The notes: generated from the sequence alone by a model not told the origin. DNA of 64,000 nt from Paraburkholderia tropica (GCF_914484835.1 NZ_CAJZAR010000031.1:140272-204271); one strand, 5' to 3'. Numbered from the stretch's first letter, positions 17,199-26,736 are shown. Made by a program: numbers and translations.

Positions 17199-18269
17199 CT
17201 AGTACGCGCCGTTGGCGAAACGCGCGATCGGATCGTCGCTCGATTGCGTGGGGGCGGGTGAAGCGGCGCCCGCTGTCGAGGCGCGCATGATCTGGACCGG
17301 TGCCTGCGCGGGTTGCATGGGCTGCACCGGCTGGATGGCCGTGGAGCCGGCCTGCGCAGCCTGGCGTTCGGCGGCGGACGCCCGCGGCGGCGGGGGCTCG
17401 AAGGCATCCGCGGCGGCGTCGATGGCGTCCGGCGCATTGGCGCTCGGCGCAGCGGCGACCGCGCCCGCGTCGCGCGCCTGCATTTGGGCGGCGCCCATTG
17501 CGGCGGGCGGCGGCTCGAAGGCATCGGCGGAGGCAGCGGCTGGTTGCGGCGATGCCACGGGTATCGCTGCCGTGTTCGTGTAAGTGCCTGGCGGCGCGGT
17601 CGTCAGGCGTCGCTGATCCGCCGCCGCAGCGCTCACGCGCGCCGCAGGCGCGGCAATCGCCACGCTCGCGGTCGGCGTGACCGGCGCGGGCGCGGCGGCT
17701 TCATAGGTCGGCGTATCGAACGGCGTGCTCGGCGCACGTTTGGGCGGCGCCATGCGGCGGATGCCGTCGAAATGCTTCGCCCAGTACGGATTGGTCAGAT
17801 AGTCGAGCCGCACCGTGCCGCCCGTCGACGGCGCATTCACGAAGCGCAGGTTGCCGACGTAAATGCCCACGTGCGAATGCGGTCGTCCGGTGGTGTTGAA
17901 GAACACGAGGTCGCCGGCCGCGATTTCGTCGGGTTCGATCGACTCGCCGCGCTGGCTCATGTCTGCCGTGGTGCGGGGCAGGTCCACCGACGCGGCGCGT
18001 GCGAACACATATTTCACAAGACCGCTGCAATCGAAGCCGCTATCGGGCGTATTGCCGCCCCAGCGGTAGGGAATGCCGACGAGACCCATCGCCTGGATCG
18101 AGATTTCCTCGCGGCCGATGCTGTGGTCGACGAAATTGGGGAAGCCGGGCGGCTTGGTGCGCCACTCGTAGCCGCCGCTCGATCCGCTGCCGCGCGACAC
18201 CTTCTGCGGCGCGCTCGAACACGCCGCAAGGAACATCACGATCAGCAACGGAAGCCAGAGTCGACGCAT
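17199..18269 (-). CDS. NlpC/P60 (C40) cell wall peptidase lipoprotein
   Basis: Encodes 356 residues. The lipoprotein signal MRRLWLPLLIVMFLAAC ends at lipobox Cys17. The NlpC/P60 domain (about 55-165) has the catalytic Cys81 in FDCSGLV and His133 in RPHSHVGIYVG. These enzymes cut D-Glu-diaminopimelate links in peptidoglycan. The C-terminal half (about 180-356) is a low-complexity Ala/Pro-rich tail, with two copies of an ADAFEPPP element, probably an unstructured spacer. I used the ATG at 18269 because the signal peptide starts there. Confidence 0.88.
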   Translation of the reverse strand: MRRLWLPLLIVMFLAACSSAPQKVSRGSGSSGGYEWRTKPPGFPNFVDHSIGREEISIQAMGLVGIPYRWGGNTPDSGFDCSGLVKYVFARAASVDLPRTTADMSQRGESIEPDEIAAGDLVFFNTTGRPHSHVGIYVGNLRFVNAPSTGGTVRLDYLTNPYWAKHFDGIRRMAPPKRAPSTPFDTPTYEAAAPAPVTPTASVAIAAPAARVSAAAADQRRLTTAPPGTYTNTAAIPVASPQPAAASADAFEPPPAAMGAAQMQARDAGAVAAAPSANAPDAIDAAADAFEPPPPRASAAERQAAQAGSTAIQPVQPMQPAQAPVQIMRASTAGAASPAPTQSSDDPIARFANGAY

Positions 18270-18454
18270 TAAAAGCGGACGGCGAACGACGCGCGTCCGC
18301 CATTGGGGAAAACCGGTAATGGTCGGATGGTAGCCCGTCGCACAGGGCTTCGGCAAGAAATCTTGAGGAATTACTTGAAGTTCACGCGCGATCTGTTGCG
18401 GCTTCGGTACGCCGCGCTGCCCCGAAATCCGCGCGCCAGCGGGCATTGCGCAAG

Positions 18455-18493
18455 AAAAAAGGACCGTATCCGGTGATCCGAATACGGTCCTTT
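18455..18493 (-). terminator. Intrinsic terminator of the phoH-like gene
   Basis: On the minus strand AAAGGACCGTATTCGG pairs with CCGGATACGGTCCTTT (one mismatch), followed by a T run (the A's at 18455-18460). Confidence 0.88.
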
Positions 18494-18546
18494 CAGGTAC
18501 GGCGTGAAGCGTGCGGCGCGGGCGGGAACCCGTGCCGCAGGGCGTT

Positions 18547-20400
18547 TTACAGAATGTCCGACGCGTAATCGGCCAGGCGCGAACGCTCGCCGCGCGCCAG
18601 CGTCACGTGGCCGCTATGCGCCCAGCCCTTGAAGCGGTCGACCACGTAGGTCAGGCCCGAGCTGCCTTCGGTCAGATACGGCGTGTCGATCTGCGCGATG
18701 TTGCCGAGGCACACGATCTTCGTGCCGGGGCCCGCGCGCGTCACGAGCGTCTTCATCTGCTTCGGCGTGAGGTTCTGCGCCTCGTCGATGATCAGATACT
18801 TGTCGACGAAGGTGCGGCCGCGCATGAAGTTCATGCTCTTGACCTTCAGGCGCGAGCGGATCAGCTCCTGGGTCGCGGCGCGGCCCCATTCGCCGGCGGC
18901 GTCGTCGGTCTTCTGGAGCACTTCGAGGTTGTCGTCGAAGGCGCCCATCCACGGCTGCATCTTTTCCTCTTCCGTGCCCGGCAGGAAGCCGATGTCCTCG
19001 CCAACCGGCACCGTCGCGCGCGTCACGATGATCTCGTTGTAGCGCTTGTCGTCGAGCACCTGCGCGAGGCCCGCCGCGAGCGCGACGAGCGTCTTGCCGG
19101 TACCGGCCTGACCGAGCAGCGTGACGAAGTCGATCTCGGGATTCATCAGCAGGTTCAGCGCGAAATTCTGCTCGCGGTTGCGCGCCGTGATGCCCCACAC
19201 GTTGTTCTTGTGGTGGCCGTAGTCACGCAGCGTTTGCAGCAGTGCCGTCTTGCCGTTGAGCTCGCGCACGATCGCGTGGAACGCGGGCTCGCCGTTCTGC
19301 GGCTCGAGATAGACGAACTCGTTGACGAGCATCGACGCGCACTCGGGGCCCGTCACGCGGTAGTACGTAGTGCCGGTCTTGGTGTCCTGCCAGGACTCCA
19401 TGCCCTTGGCGTGCTTCGCCCAGAAGTCCTGCGACAGCGCGCGGATGCCCGAGTACAGCAGGTCCTTGTCTTCGAGAACCTGGTCGTTGAAATAGTCTTC
19501 GGCGGGCAGGCCGAGCGCGTGCGCCTTGATCCGCATGTTGATGTCTTTCGACACCAGCACGACGAGGCGATCCGGCCGGTCGCGTTGCAGCGCGCGCACC
19601 ACGCCGAGGATCTGGTTGTCGGCCTTGCCTTCGGGCAGGCCGTCGACCGGATCGATGTGCGTGAGCGTGGTCTGGAAATACAGGCGGCCGAGCGCCTCGC
19701 GGCTGCCGAGGCGCGCGAGCGAAATGCCTTCCGAGATCGTGCCCGCGTTCGCCACGAGCTGATCGAGCGTGCGGCTGACCTGACGCGCGTTGCGCGCGAC
19801 TTCCGACATGCCTTTCTTGTGGTTGTCGAGTTCTTCCAACGTCATCATCGGCAGATAGACGTCGTGCTCCTCGAAACGGAACAGGCAGGTCGGGTCGTGC
19901 ATCAGCACGTTGGTGTCGAGCACGAACATCTTCTGTACTTCGACGGTTTCTTCCGGGTGCACGCGTTTTTTCGTGCTGCCGCGCGTGGCCGGCGCAGCCG
20001 TGCCGCCCGAAGCCTTGGCCGCGGGCTGTTTGCCGCTGCGCGCGACGGGTGCTTCGGCGGCCGGCGTGGCATTGGCCTGGAGCGGCTGCAGCAGCGCGGC
20101 GGTCTGTTTGCGTTTTCGTGCGGGGGCCGGCGCGACGGGTTCGAGCGCGGCGAGTTCGGCGCTGGCGGAAGGCAGCGGCACGGTACGCAGCGTGGTCGCG
20201 GCGTTCGCCGCTTCGGTCATCGGTTCGGCGACGCTTGCCGCACCATAGGCGGCGACGTCGTTGGCAAGTTCCGAGGCAACGTCGGCGGCGTCGTTTTCAC
20301 CCGCTGCTTTGCGGGTGCTGCGCGAGGTCTTCGCGCGCGCCTTGTATTCCTCGGGCGGCAGCAGGTTGCCGAGCTTGCTGGGGGGAGTAGGCAAAGGCAT
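18547..20400 (-). CDS. PIN domain-PhoH ATPase fusion protein
   Basis: Encodes 617 residues. After a long Ala-rich, probably disordered N-terminal part (1-150), a PIN nuclease-type domain begins at FVLDTNVLMHDP (about 157). A PhoH P-loop ATPase domain occupies about 375-610, with Walker A LLGQAGTGKTLVALA and Walker B-like IIDEAQNLTPKQMKT. This PIN-PhoH architecture (YlaK-like) is linked to RNA metabolism in other bacteria. Usual members are near 450-470 residues, so the N-terminal extension is notable. Transcribed alone with its own terminator. Confidence 0.88.
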   Translation of the reverse strand: MPLPTPPSKLGNLLPPEEYKARAKTSRSTRKAAGENDAADVASELANDVAAYGAASVAEPMTEAANAATTLRTVPLPSASAELAALEPVAPAPARKRKQTAALLQPLQANATPAAEAPVARSGKQPAAKASGGTAAPATRGSTKKRVHPEETVEVQKMFVLDTNVLMHDPTCLFRFEEHDVYLPMMTLEELDNHKKGMSEVARNARQVSRTLDQLVANAGTISEGISLARLGSREALGRLYFQTTLTHIDPVDGLPEGKADNQILGVVRALQRDRPDRLVVLVSKDINMRIKAHALGLPAEDYFNDQVLEDKDLLYSGIRALSQDFWAKHAKGMESWQDTKTGTTYYRVTGPECASMLVNEFVYLEPQNGEPAFHAIVRELNGKTALLQTLRDYGHHKNNVWGITARNREQNFALNLLMNPEIDFVTLLGQAGTGKTLVALAAGLAQVLDDKRYNEIIVTRATVPVGEDIGFLPGTEEEKMQPWMGAFDDNLEVLQKTDDAAGEWGRAATQELIRSRLKVKSMNFMRGRTFVDKYLIIDEAQNLTPKQMKTLVTRAGPGTKIVCLGNIAQIDTPYLTEGSSGLTYVVDRFKGWAHSGHVTLARGERSRLADYASDIL

Positions 20401-20796
20401 GGTGTCCCTCGAAAAATTCGGGTCGAGTGGTCGCGGGGTTACCCAGTAAGGTGCGCTTTCGGGCGGCGCGTGCGGACAGCCGGGTAGGCCGCCGCCGTGA
20501 CCGCGCTGGGTGCGCGCTCAGGTCTGAAAATGCCGGTTCGCCTGTTTTTCGATCGGCTCCTTGACGTTGACGCGCACCGGGTCGCTACGCCGGCACGGCG
20601 TGGAGGGAGTGAGATTCAACAGAAAGGCCAACAAAAAAGCCGCCGCCCCGACTGACGAGGCAAGCGGCTTGACTGCTGTGCTGACACGCTGCCCCGGAAG
20701 CGCATTTCCGGCCACGGCGTGACCGGTTGCGAGACCGCTGCAATGCATCAAAAAATGGGTTGGACAGGCACTCATTGCAGCCCAATATAACGCGCC
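20401..20796. other. Intergenic region with terminator and possible small RNA
   Basis: About 400 bases without a protein gene. It contains the bcp-side terminator (20633-20670). The stretch from about 20790 down to 20633 on the minus strand has a weak TATATT -10-like box just after the bcp stop, so it could be either a long 3' UTR or a small RNA. Confidence 0.4.
20633..20670 (-). terminator. Intrinsic terminator downstream of bcp
   Basis: On the minus strand AAGCCGC (20670-20664), a 20-nt loop, GCGGCTT, then a T run (A's at 20633-20638). It lies about 130 bases after the bcp stop. Confidence 0.7.
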
Positions 20797-21267
20797 TCAA
20801 AGCGCTTGTACAGCCTCCAGAACTTCCTCGACGTGGCCCGGAACCTTGAGGCCACGCCACTCGCGGCGCAGCACGCCGTCGGCGTCGATGAGGAAGGTGG
20901 AGCGCTCGATTCCACGCACTTCTTTGCCATACATTTTCTTCATTTTGATGACGCCGAAGAGCGAGCACAGCGCTTCGTCGCCATCCGATACCAAGGTAAA
21001 CGGCAGTTCGAGCTTGGCCTTGAAGTTATCGTGCGAACGCACGCTGTCGCGCGAGACGCCCACGATGGTGGCGCCGGCCTTCTTGAACTTCGCGAACAGG
21101 TCGCGGAACTCCATGCCTTCGCGCGTGCAGCCCGGCGTGTTGTCTTTCGGATAGAAGTAGAGGACGACCTTCTTGCCCTTGAGGCTCGACAGCGTGAAGT
21201 CGCCGCCCGTGGCGGGCGCAGTGAAGTCGGGAACGGGTTGGTCGACAGCGATGGTCACGTCAGGCAC
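20797..21267 (-). CDS. bcp: Bcp/PrxQ-type thiol peroxidase
   Basis: Encodes 156 residues. The peroxidatic Cys47 is in YPKDNTPGCTREGMEF. The resolving Cys five residues later, seen in E. coli Bcp, is absent. The only other Cys is Cys101 (DEALCSLFGV), which may act instead. Reduces hydrogen peroxide and organic hydroperoxides using thioredoxin. The start is GTG at 21267 with GGGAGAG upstream. It lies 139 bases downstream of arnD in the same direction; co-transcription is possible but not shown. Confidence 0.92.
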   Translation of the reverse strand: MPDVTIAVDQPVPDFTAPATGGDFTLSSLKGKKVVLYFYPKDNTPGCTREGMEFRDLFAKFKKAGATIVGVSRDSVRSHDNFKAKLELPFTLVSDGDEALCSLFGVIKMKKMYGKEVRGIERSTFLIDADGVLRREWRGLKVPGHVEEVLEAVQAL

Positions 21268-21406
21268 GTGGCTCTCCCTTTTTTATTGGCTGGCGCGGGG
21301 GCGGCGCGGGCGCCGGTCGGCCGGGACGGTGTGTGCCGCTCGCGGCGCCGTGCTGGCGGCATGGGCTGCGTGCGCGAAGGAAGCGCGGTGGCGCGGGCGG
21401 CGGGGT

Positions 21407-22303
21407 TCAGTCGGGCTGGACGATCAGCTGGCCGGAACGGCCCGCGATCTCGCCCCAGGTGACAGGGTACGATGGCAGCGAATCCGGGTCCAGCGTCGCA
21501 TGGTAGTCGCCCATCGTGGCAAACGTGTGGCCCTGCGCGCGCCAGCCCGCGAGCAGTTGTTCGAACACCGGCGCGAGCTTCTGGCCTTCGAGCTCGGCGT
21601 GCAGCGTGAACACCTGATCGCGCGGATTGTTTTCCGTGAGCTTGAGCATCCATGCGGCCACGGTGTCCGTGTCCACGCCGTCGACGCCCAGCACTTCGTC
21701 GAGCGTAGGCAGCGTGGTGGGCATCTGCACGTGGTTGAGCGTGCGGCCGTTCACGACCGGACGATAGGGCGAATGGCCGCGTCCGTCCGAGGCGTACTGC
21801 ATGCCCCAGGCGTCGATCTGCTCGAACGCCGACTCGTTCATCTGCCAGCCTGCCGCGCCGTGCGTGACGGGCGGCGTGCCGAAGATGCGCGTGAAGCGGT
21901 CGTGACTCTTCTGCATCTGACGCGCGGTCCATTGCGCGTCGCGCGTACGCACGTTGTCCTGCCAGTACACGTGATCCCACGTGTGGATGCCGCACTCGAA
22001 ACCGGCTTCGTGAATCGCGCGCATCTGCGCCGCCGCTTCCACGCCGATGTCGGGGCCGGGCAGCAGCACGCCGTACATCAGCTGCCTGATGCCGTAATGC
22101 TCGACCACCGAAGTGCGCGAGACCTTCTTCAGAAAGCCCGGGCGAAACACGCGGCGCAGCGCCCAGCCCGTATGGTCCGGGCCGAGGCTGAACAGGAAGG
22201 TCGCGCGCGCCTTGTAGCGGTCGAAGATGCGCGCGAGATTCGGCACGCCTTCACGCGTGCCGCGCAGCGTGTCGACGTCGATCTTGAGAACGATGCGGGC
22301 CAA
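21407..22303 (-). CDS. arnD: 4-deoxy-4-formamido-L-arabinose-phosphoundecaprenol deformylase
   Basis: Encodes 298 residues of the NodB polysaccharide deacetylase family. ArnD-type motifs are LKIDVDTLRGTREGVPNL (metal-binding Asp), GIHTWDHVYWQD (metal-binding His pair) and HAELEGQK. Removes the formyl group from undecaprenyl-phosphate Ara4FN on the cytoplasmic face, before transfer to lipid A. The start appears to be TTG at 22303, 18 bases after the dehydrogenase stop, with GGGGA upstream; no ATG or GTG fits better. Confidence 0.93.
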   Translation of the reverse strand: MARIVLKIDVDTLRGTREGVPNLARIFDRYKARATFLFSLGPDHTGWALRRVFRPGFLKKVSRTSVVEHYGIRQLMYGVLLPGPDIGVEAAAQMRAIHEAGFECGIHTWDHVYWQDNVRTRDAQWTARQMQKSHDRFTRIFGTPPVTHGAAGWQMNESAFEQIDAWGMQYASDGRGHSPYRPVVNGRTLNHVQMPTTLPTLDEVLGVDGVDTDTVAAWMLKLTENNPRDQVFTLHAELEGQKLAPVFEQLLAGWRAQGHTFATMGDYHATLDPDSLPSYPVTWGEIAGRSGQLIVQPD

Positions 22304-22321
22304 GTGGCGTAGTCCCCGGCG

Positions 22322-23374
22322 TTACGCTTGCTGCTGTTCGACGAGCGCGCGCGCTTCGCCGACATGGCCGCGATACGCTTCGAAGATCTTGCGCAGCGCT
22401 TCGTCGAAGGTCGACGTCGGCGCCCAGCCGAGTTCCTGCATCGTGTTGTCGATCTTCGGCACGCGGTTCTGCACGTCCTGGTAGCCCGCGCCGTAGTACG
22501 CGCCCGACGAGGTCTCGACGAGCTGGACCTTCTTCGCCGTTTCCGCGTATTCCGGGAATTCGGCGGCGAGCGCCAGCATCTTGTGCGCGAGTTCGCGCAC
22601 CGAGAAGTTGTTGGTCGGGTTGCCGATGTTGAAGATCTTGCCCGAGGCGACGCCGTCCTTGTTCTCGATGATCTTCATCAGCGCTGCGATGCCGTCGTCG
22701 ATGTCGGTGAACGCACGCTTTTGCGCGCCGCCGTCGACGAGGCTGATGTTCTCGCCGCGCACGATGTGGCCGAGGAACTGCGTCACGACGCGCGACGAAC
22801 CTTCCTTCGGCGTGTAGATCGAGTCGAGGCCCGGGCCGATCCAGTTGAACGGACGGAACAGCGTGAAGTTCAGGCCTTCCATGCCGTAGCCCCAGATCAC
22901 GCGGTCCATGAGCTGCTTCGAGCACGCGTAGATCCAGCGCGGCTTGTTGATCGGGCCGTAGGTGAGGGCCGACGCGTCCGGATCGAACTGCTCGTCCGAG
23001 CACATGCCGTAGACCTCGGAGGTCGACGGGAAGACGAGGTGCTTGCGGTACTTGACCGCCGAACGCACGATCGGCAGGTTCGCCTCGAAGTCGAGTTCGA
23101 ACACGCGCAGCGGCTGCTGCACGTAGGTGGCCGGCGTGGCGATGGCGACCAGCGGCAGGATCACGTCGCACTTCTTGACGTGATACTCGACCCACTCCTT
23201 GTTGATCGTGATGTCGCCTTCGAAGAAGTGCATGCGCTCATGCTTGACCAGATCGCCGAGGCGGTCCGTCTGCATGTCCATGCCGAACACTTCCCAGTCC
23301 GTGGTCTCGAGGATGCGCTTGGAGAGGTGATGGCCGATGAAGCCATTGACACCCAGGATCAGAACTTTTTTCAT
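22322..23374 (-). CDS. arnA: UDP-glucuronate decarboxylase (ArnA dehydrogenase domain as a separate gene)
   Basis: Encodes 350 residues, equivalent to the C-terminal half of E. coli ArnA. Rossmann motif ILGVNGFIGHHL, the STSEVYGM segment (Ser/Glu) and YACSK (YxxxK) are present. Oxidatively decarboxylates UDP-glucuronate to UDP-4-ketopentose. In enterics it is fused to a formyltransferase; here the two activities are neighbouring genes whose start and stop overlap in ATGA (23371-23374), so translation is coupled. Followed by arnD after 18 bases. Confidence 0.92.
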   Translation of the reverse strand: MKKVLILGVNGFIGHHLSKRILETTDWEVFGMDMQTDRLGDLVKHERMHFFEGDITINKEWVEYHVKKCDVILPLVAIATPATYVQQPLRVFELDFEANLPIVRSAVKYRKHLVFPSTSEVYGMCSDEQFDPDASALTYGPINKPRWIYACSKQLMDRVIWGYGMEGLNFTLFRPFNWIGPGLDSIYTPKEGSSRVVTQFLGHIVRGENISLVDGGAQKRAFTDIDDGIAALMKIIENKDGVASGKIFNIGNPTNNFSVRELAHKMLALAAEFPEYAETAKKVQLVETSSGAYYGAGYQDVQNRVPKIDNTMQELGWAPTSTFDEALRKIFEAYRGHVGEARALVEQQQA

Positions 23375-24339
23375 GGACGGGGGACAGATGAAATGAGGTC
23401 GGAGAACGCGGCGGACGTGACGACGGTCTCTTGACCGCCGTGTTCCAGATTCGGTGCGTGCCGCAGTTCGTGAATCGCGATGGCGCGGCCGTCGCCGCAA
23501 AGGGCGAAAAGCGCATTATCGCTTACGTGGATGCCGGCGGGCAATCCGGCGAGGGCGCGAGCCCGTTCGGCGTCTTGCGTGCCGGGGCGCACGAGCCGCG
23601 CGCGCGCGATCACGAAGCGATGCGCGCCGATGTCCGTGAACGCGCCCGGGTACGGCGGCGCGACCGCGCGGATCAGGTTGTAGACGTCCTGCGCGCTCTG
23701 CGAGAAGTCGAGCCGGCCGTCTTCGGGCTTGCGCCCGCCGAAATAGCTGCCTTGCGAGAGGTCGTTCGGCAGATGCGGCGCTTCGCCTGCGATCAAGGCG
23801 GGCAGCACGCGCCAGAGCGTCTGCTCGGCGGCCACCGTCACCTTGTCGAAGACCATCGCGGCCGTGTCGTCGGGCAGGATCGGCACCGGCGTCTGCGCGA
23901 TGATCGCGCCCGCGTCGGGCTTCGCGGCCATTTCGTGCAGCGTCGCGCCGGTTTCCGTTTCGCCCTTGATCACCGCCCAGTTGGTCGGCACGCGGCCGCG
24001 GTACTTCGGCAGCAGCGAGCCGTGCATGTTGTAGGCGCCGCGCGCGGCGAGCGCGAGCAGGTCCACCGGCAGCATGTGGCGGTAGTAGAACGAGAAGATG
24101 AAGTCGGGCTTCGCGGCGGCAATCGCGGCGCGCAGCTCGGGACTCTTCGGATCGGCGGGCGTGATGACGTCGATGCCGTGTTCTTCGGCCACCGACTTCA
24201 CGCTGCCGAACCAGATGTTCTCGGTCGGGCTGTCTTCGTGCGTGACGACGAGCGCCACGTCGACGCCGCGCGCAAGCAGCACCTGCAGGCAGCGCACGCC
24301 CACGTTGTGATACGCGAAGACGACAGCGCGTGCTTTCAT
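23371..24339 (-). CDS. arnA: UDP-L-Ara4N formyltransferase (ArnA N-terminal domain as a separate gene)
   Basis: Encodes 322 residues, equivalent to the N-terminal half of E. coli ArnA. The formyltransferase active site is clear: YNMHGSLLPKYRGRVPTNW (catalytic Asn and His) and KPDAGAII (Asp). Formylates UDP-L-Ara4N with 10-formyltetrahydrofolate. It overlaps arnC upstream and the dehydrogenase downstream by ATGA at each junction. Confidence 0.92.
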   Translation of the reverse strand: MKARAVVFAYHNVGVRCLQVLLARGVDVALVVTHEDSPTENIWFGSVKSVAEEHGIDVITPADPKSPELRAAIAAAKPDFIFSFYYRHMLPVDLLALAARGAYNMHGSLLPKYRGRVPTNWAVIKGETETGATLHEMAAKPDAGAIIAQTPVPILPDDTAAMVFDKVTVAAEQTLWRVLPALIAGEAPHLPNDLSQGSYFGGRKPEDGRLDFSQSAQDVYNLIRAVAPPYPGAFTDIGAHRFVIARARLVRPGTQDAERARALAGLPAGIHVSDNALFALCGDGRAIAIHELRHAPNLEHGGQETVVTSAAFSDLISSVPRP

Positions 24340-25448
24340 GACTGGGCTCCGTGGCGCGCGTCCTGGTCGTCGCGCGATGCGTCACGCGAGTCGCCGTTCT
24401 GGTTCGCCGCGCCGCCGAGGCTCAGCGAAGCCTGCACGCCTTGCACGATGTCCTGGCGCGGCACGTCGACCACTTCGCGGCCGTTGCGCGCTTCGAGAAT
24501 CGTCTGCACCAGATAGCGCGGACGCGCACGCACCTGCTGATAAATACGGCCGATGTACTCGCCGAGCAGGCCGAGCGCGAAGATGATCACGCCGAGCAGG
24601 AAGAACGTGATCGCGAACAGCGTGAACACGCCTTGCACTTCCGCGCCGATGATGAAGCGGCGGATCAGCAGCAGCACGAACAGGCCCGCCGAGCCCAGCG
24701 AGAGAATCACGCCGATGAACGACAGCCATTGCAGCGGCACGACCGAGAAGCCCGTGACGAGGTCGAAGTTCAGGCGGATCAGGCTGTAGAGCGAGTACTT
24801 CGACTCGCCCGCGAAGCGTTCTTCGTGCGCGACGTCGACTTCGACCGGGTTCTGCGCGAAGGTGTATGCGAGCGCCGGAATGAAGGTGTTGATTTCGCCG
24901 CAACGGTTGATCGTGTCGACGATATGGCGGTTGTAGGCGCGCAGCATGCAGCCCTGGTCCGTCATCTTGATGCGCGTGATGCGCTCGCGCAGCCGGTTCA
25001 TGGCCTGCGAAGCCTTGCGGCGCCACAGGCTGTCCTGGCGCTGCATGCGGATCGTGCCCACGTAGTCGTAGCCTTCGCGCATCTTCTCGACCAGCTTGCC
25101 GATTTCCTCGGGCGGATTCTGCAGGTCGGCGTCGAGCGTGATGACGATCTCGCCGCGCGACTGCTCGAAGCCCGCGAGGATCGCCATGTGCTGGCCGTAG
25201 TTGCCGTTGAGCAGGATCGCGCGCGTGGTATCGGGACGCGCGCGGAACTGCTCCGCGAGCATCGCGGCGGAGCGGTCGCGGCTGCCGTCGTTGATGAAGA
25301 TGACTTCGTACGAGGTGCCGAGCTTGTCGAGCGCCGGGTACAGGCGCGCGAACAGCGCGGCCAGTCCGGCCTCCTCGTTGTAGACCGGAATGATGACCGA
25401 GACTTCCGGCGCTTCCGGCGTCAAGGTGCGTTGTTCCGTTTGACTCAT
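24336..25448 (-). CDS. arnC: Undecaprenyl-phosphate 4-deoxy-4-formamido-L-arabinose transferase
   Basis: Encodes 370 residues. A GT2 glycosyltransferase domain (VSVIIPVYNEEAGL, INDGSRDRS, ITLDADLQNPPEEI) is followed by two C-terminal transmembrane helices (about 235-262 and 270-300). Transfers Ara4FN to undecaprenyl phosphate at the inner membrane. It is longer than E. coli ArnC (322) because of a polar C-terminal tail after about residue 320. The stop overlaps the formyltransferase start. Confidence 0.93.
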   Translation of the reverse strand: MSQTEQRTLTPEAPEVSVIIPVYNEEAGLAALFARLYPALDKLGTSYEVIFINDGSRDRSAAMLAEQFRARPDTTRAILLNGNYGQHMAILAGFEQSRGEIVITLDADLQNPPEEIGKLVEKMREGYDYVGTIRMQRQDSLWRRKASQAMNRLRERITRIKMTDQGCMLRAYNRHIVDTINRCGEINTFIPALAYTFAQNPVEVDVAHEERFAGESKYSLYSLIRLNFDLVTGFSVVPLQWLSFIGVILSLGSAGLFVLLLIRRFIIGAEVQGVFTLFAITFFLLGVIIFALGLLGEYIGRIYQQVRARPRYLVQTILEARNGREVVDVPRQDIVQGVQASLSLGGAANQNGDSRDASRDDQDARHGAQS

Positions 25449-25560
25449 GTGTGCGTCTTTTCCGTTGGGGTAATCCGTGTTGCACGACAGTGTACGGCGG
25501 GCCGGCGGGGCGCGATTGACCGAACAGCGCCCACTCCGTGCGTGTACTTCCTGGCGGTGC

Positions 25561-26736
25561 TTACTTCTGTGCTGACTTCGCGAACTGCGTGCAGATGTCG
25601 TTGACGGCGCGGCATACGCGCGCGACGTCGGCTTCCGTCATCAGCGTGAAGAGGGGCAGCGTGACCGTGGTCTCGCCGAACCGCTCCGCGTGCGGGAACA
25701 TGCCCGCACGGAAACCGCGCTCGCGATAGAGCGTGAACAGATGGATGGCCGGGTAGTGCACGCCCGAACCGATCCCGCGCTCCTTGAGCTGTTCCATGAA
25801 TTCCGCGCGCGTGAGCGTGAGCTGTTCGAGCGGCAGGGTGATCTGGAACATGTGCCAGTTGCTGTTCGCGAAGTCGGCGTGCGGCAGGCCCATGCCCAGC
25901 TTCACGGCCGCGCCGCCTTCGAAGCCCGCGAAATACGCCTTCGCGAGATTGCGGCGCTGCAGCGTGAAACGCTCGATGTGCTTGAGCTGGCCGAGGCCCA
26001 CGCGCGCGGCCACGTCCGTCAGATTGTACTTGCCGCCGAGCACGTCGCAGTCCATGCCGTCGAGGCCCGTGCGCGTGATGCCTTGCAGGCGGTATTTGCG
26101 CGCGAGTTCGGCTTCGTCCTCGTTGTTGAGCACGAGCGCGCCGCCTTCGATCGCCGTGAGGTTCTTGTTGGCGTGGAAGCTGAACGAGACGATGTCGCCG
26201 AGCTCGCCGATGCGCTTGCCGTTCCAGCTCGCGCCGAACGCCTGGGCCGCGTCCTCGATCACGCGCAGCTTGTGCTGGCGGGCGATCGCGTAGAGGCGGT
26301 CCATGTCGACGGGCAGGCCCGACAGGAACACCGGAATGATCGCCTTGGTGCGCGGCGTGATCGCGGCTTCGAGCTTGTCGAGGTCGATGTTGCGCGTGAG
26401 CGGGTCGATGTCGGCGAACACGGGCGTCGCGCCCACTTCGTAGATCACGTTGCTCGTGGACACCCACGAGGCCGGCGTGGTGATGACTTCGTCGCCGGGG
26501 CCGACGCCCGCGATGCGCAGACCGATCTCCAGCGTGGCCGTGCCCGAGTTGAAGGTGCGCACCGGACGGCCGCCGCAATACTCGGAGAGCGCGGCTTCGA
26601 AGGCCTGGTTCTGCGGACCGGTCGTGATCCAGCCCGAGCGGAGCACGTCGACGACGCCCTGGATGGTTTCCTCGTCGATCTCGGGTTTGACGAACGGGAG
26701 GAACGGAACGGAGGACTGCGCGGATGACTGGGTCAT
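25561..26736 (-). CDS. arnB: UDP-4-amino-4-deoxy-L-arabinose aminotransferase
   Basis: Encodes 391 residues of the DegT/DnrJ/EryC1 aminotransferase family. The PLP-binding Lys lies in FSFHANKNLTAIEGGAL (about 185-200); ArnB-type SGWITTGPQNQAFE and FNSGTATLEIGL occur near the N-terminus. Converts UDP-4-ketopentose to UDP-L-Ara4N using glutamate. It lies 112 bases upstream of arnC in the same direction, within the L-Ara4N cluster. Confidence 0.94.
   Translation of the reverse strand: MTQSSAQSSVPFLPFVKPEIDEETIQGVVDVLRSGWITTGPQNQAFEAALSEYCGGRPVRTFNSGTATLEIGLRIAGVGPGDEVITTPASWVSTSNVIYEVGATPVFADIDPLTRNIDLDKLEAAITPRTKAIIPVFLSGLPVDMDRLYAIARQHKLRVIEDAAQAFGASWNGKRIGELGDIVSFSFHANKNLTAIEGGALVLNNEDEAELARKYRLQGITRTGLDGMDCDVLGGKYNLTDVAARVGLGQLKHIERFTLQRRNLAKAYFAGFEGGAAVKLGMGLPHADFANSNWHMFQITLPLEQLTLTRAEFMEQLKERGIGSGVHYPAIHLFTLYRERGFRAGMFPHAERFGETTVTLPLFTLMTEADVARVCRAVNDICTQFAKSAQK

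Noticed and set aside
18511..20487. Plus-strand open frame opposite the PIN-PhoH gene (about 658 codons)
   Set aside because: Antisense shadow; His/Arg/Asp-rich with no recognisable domain.
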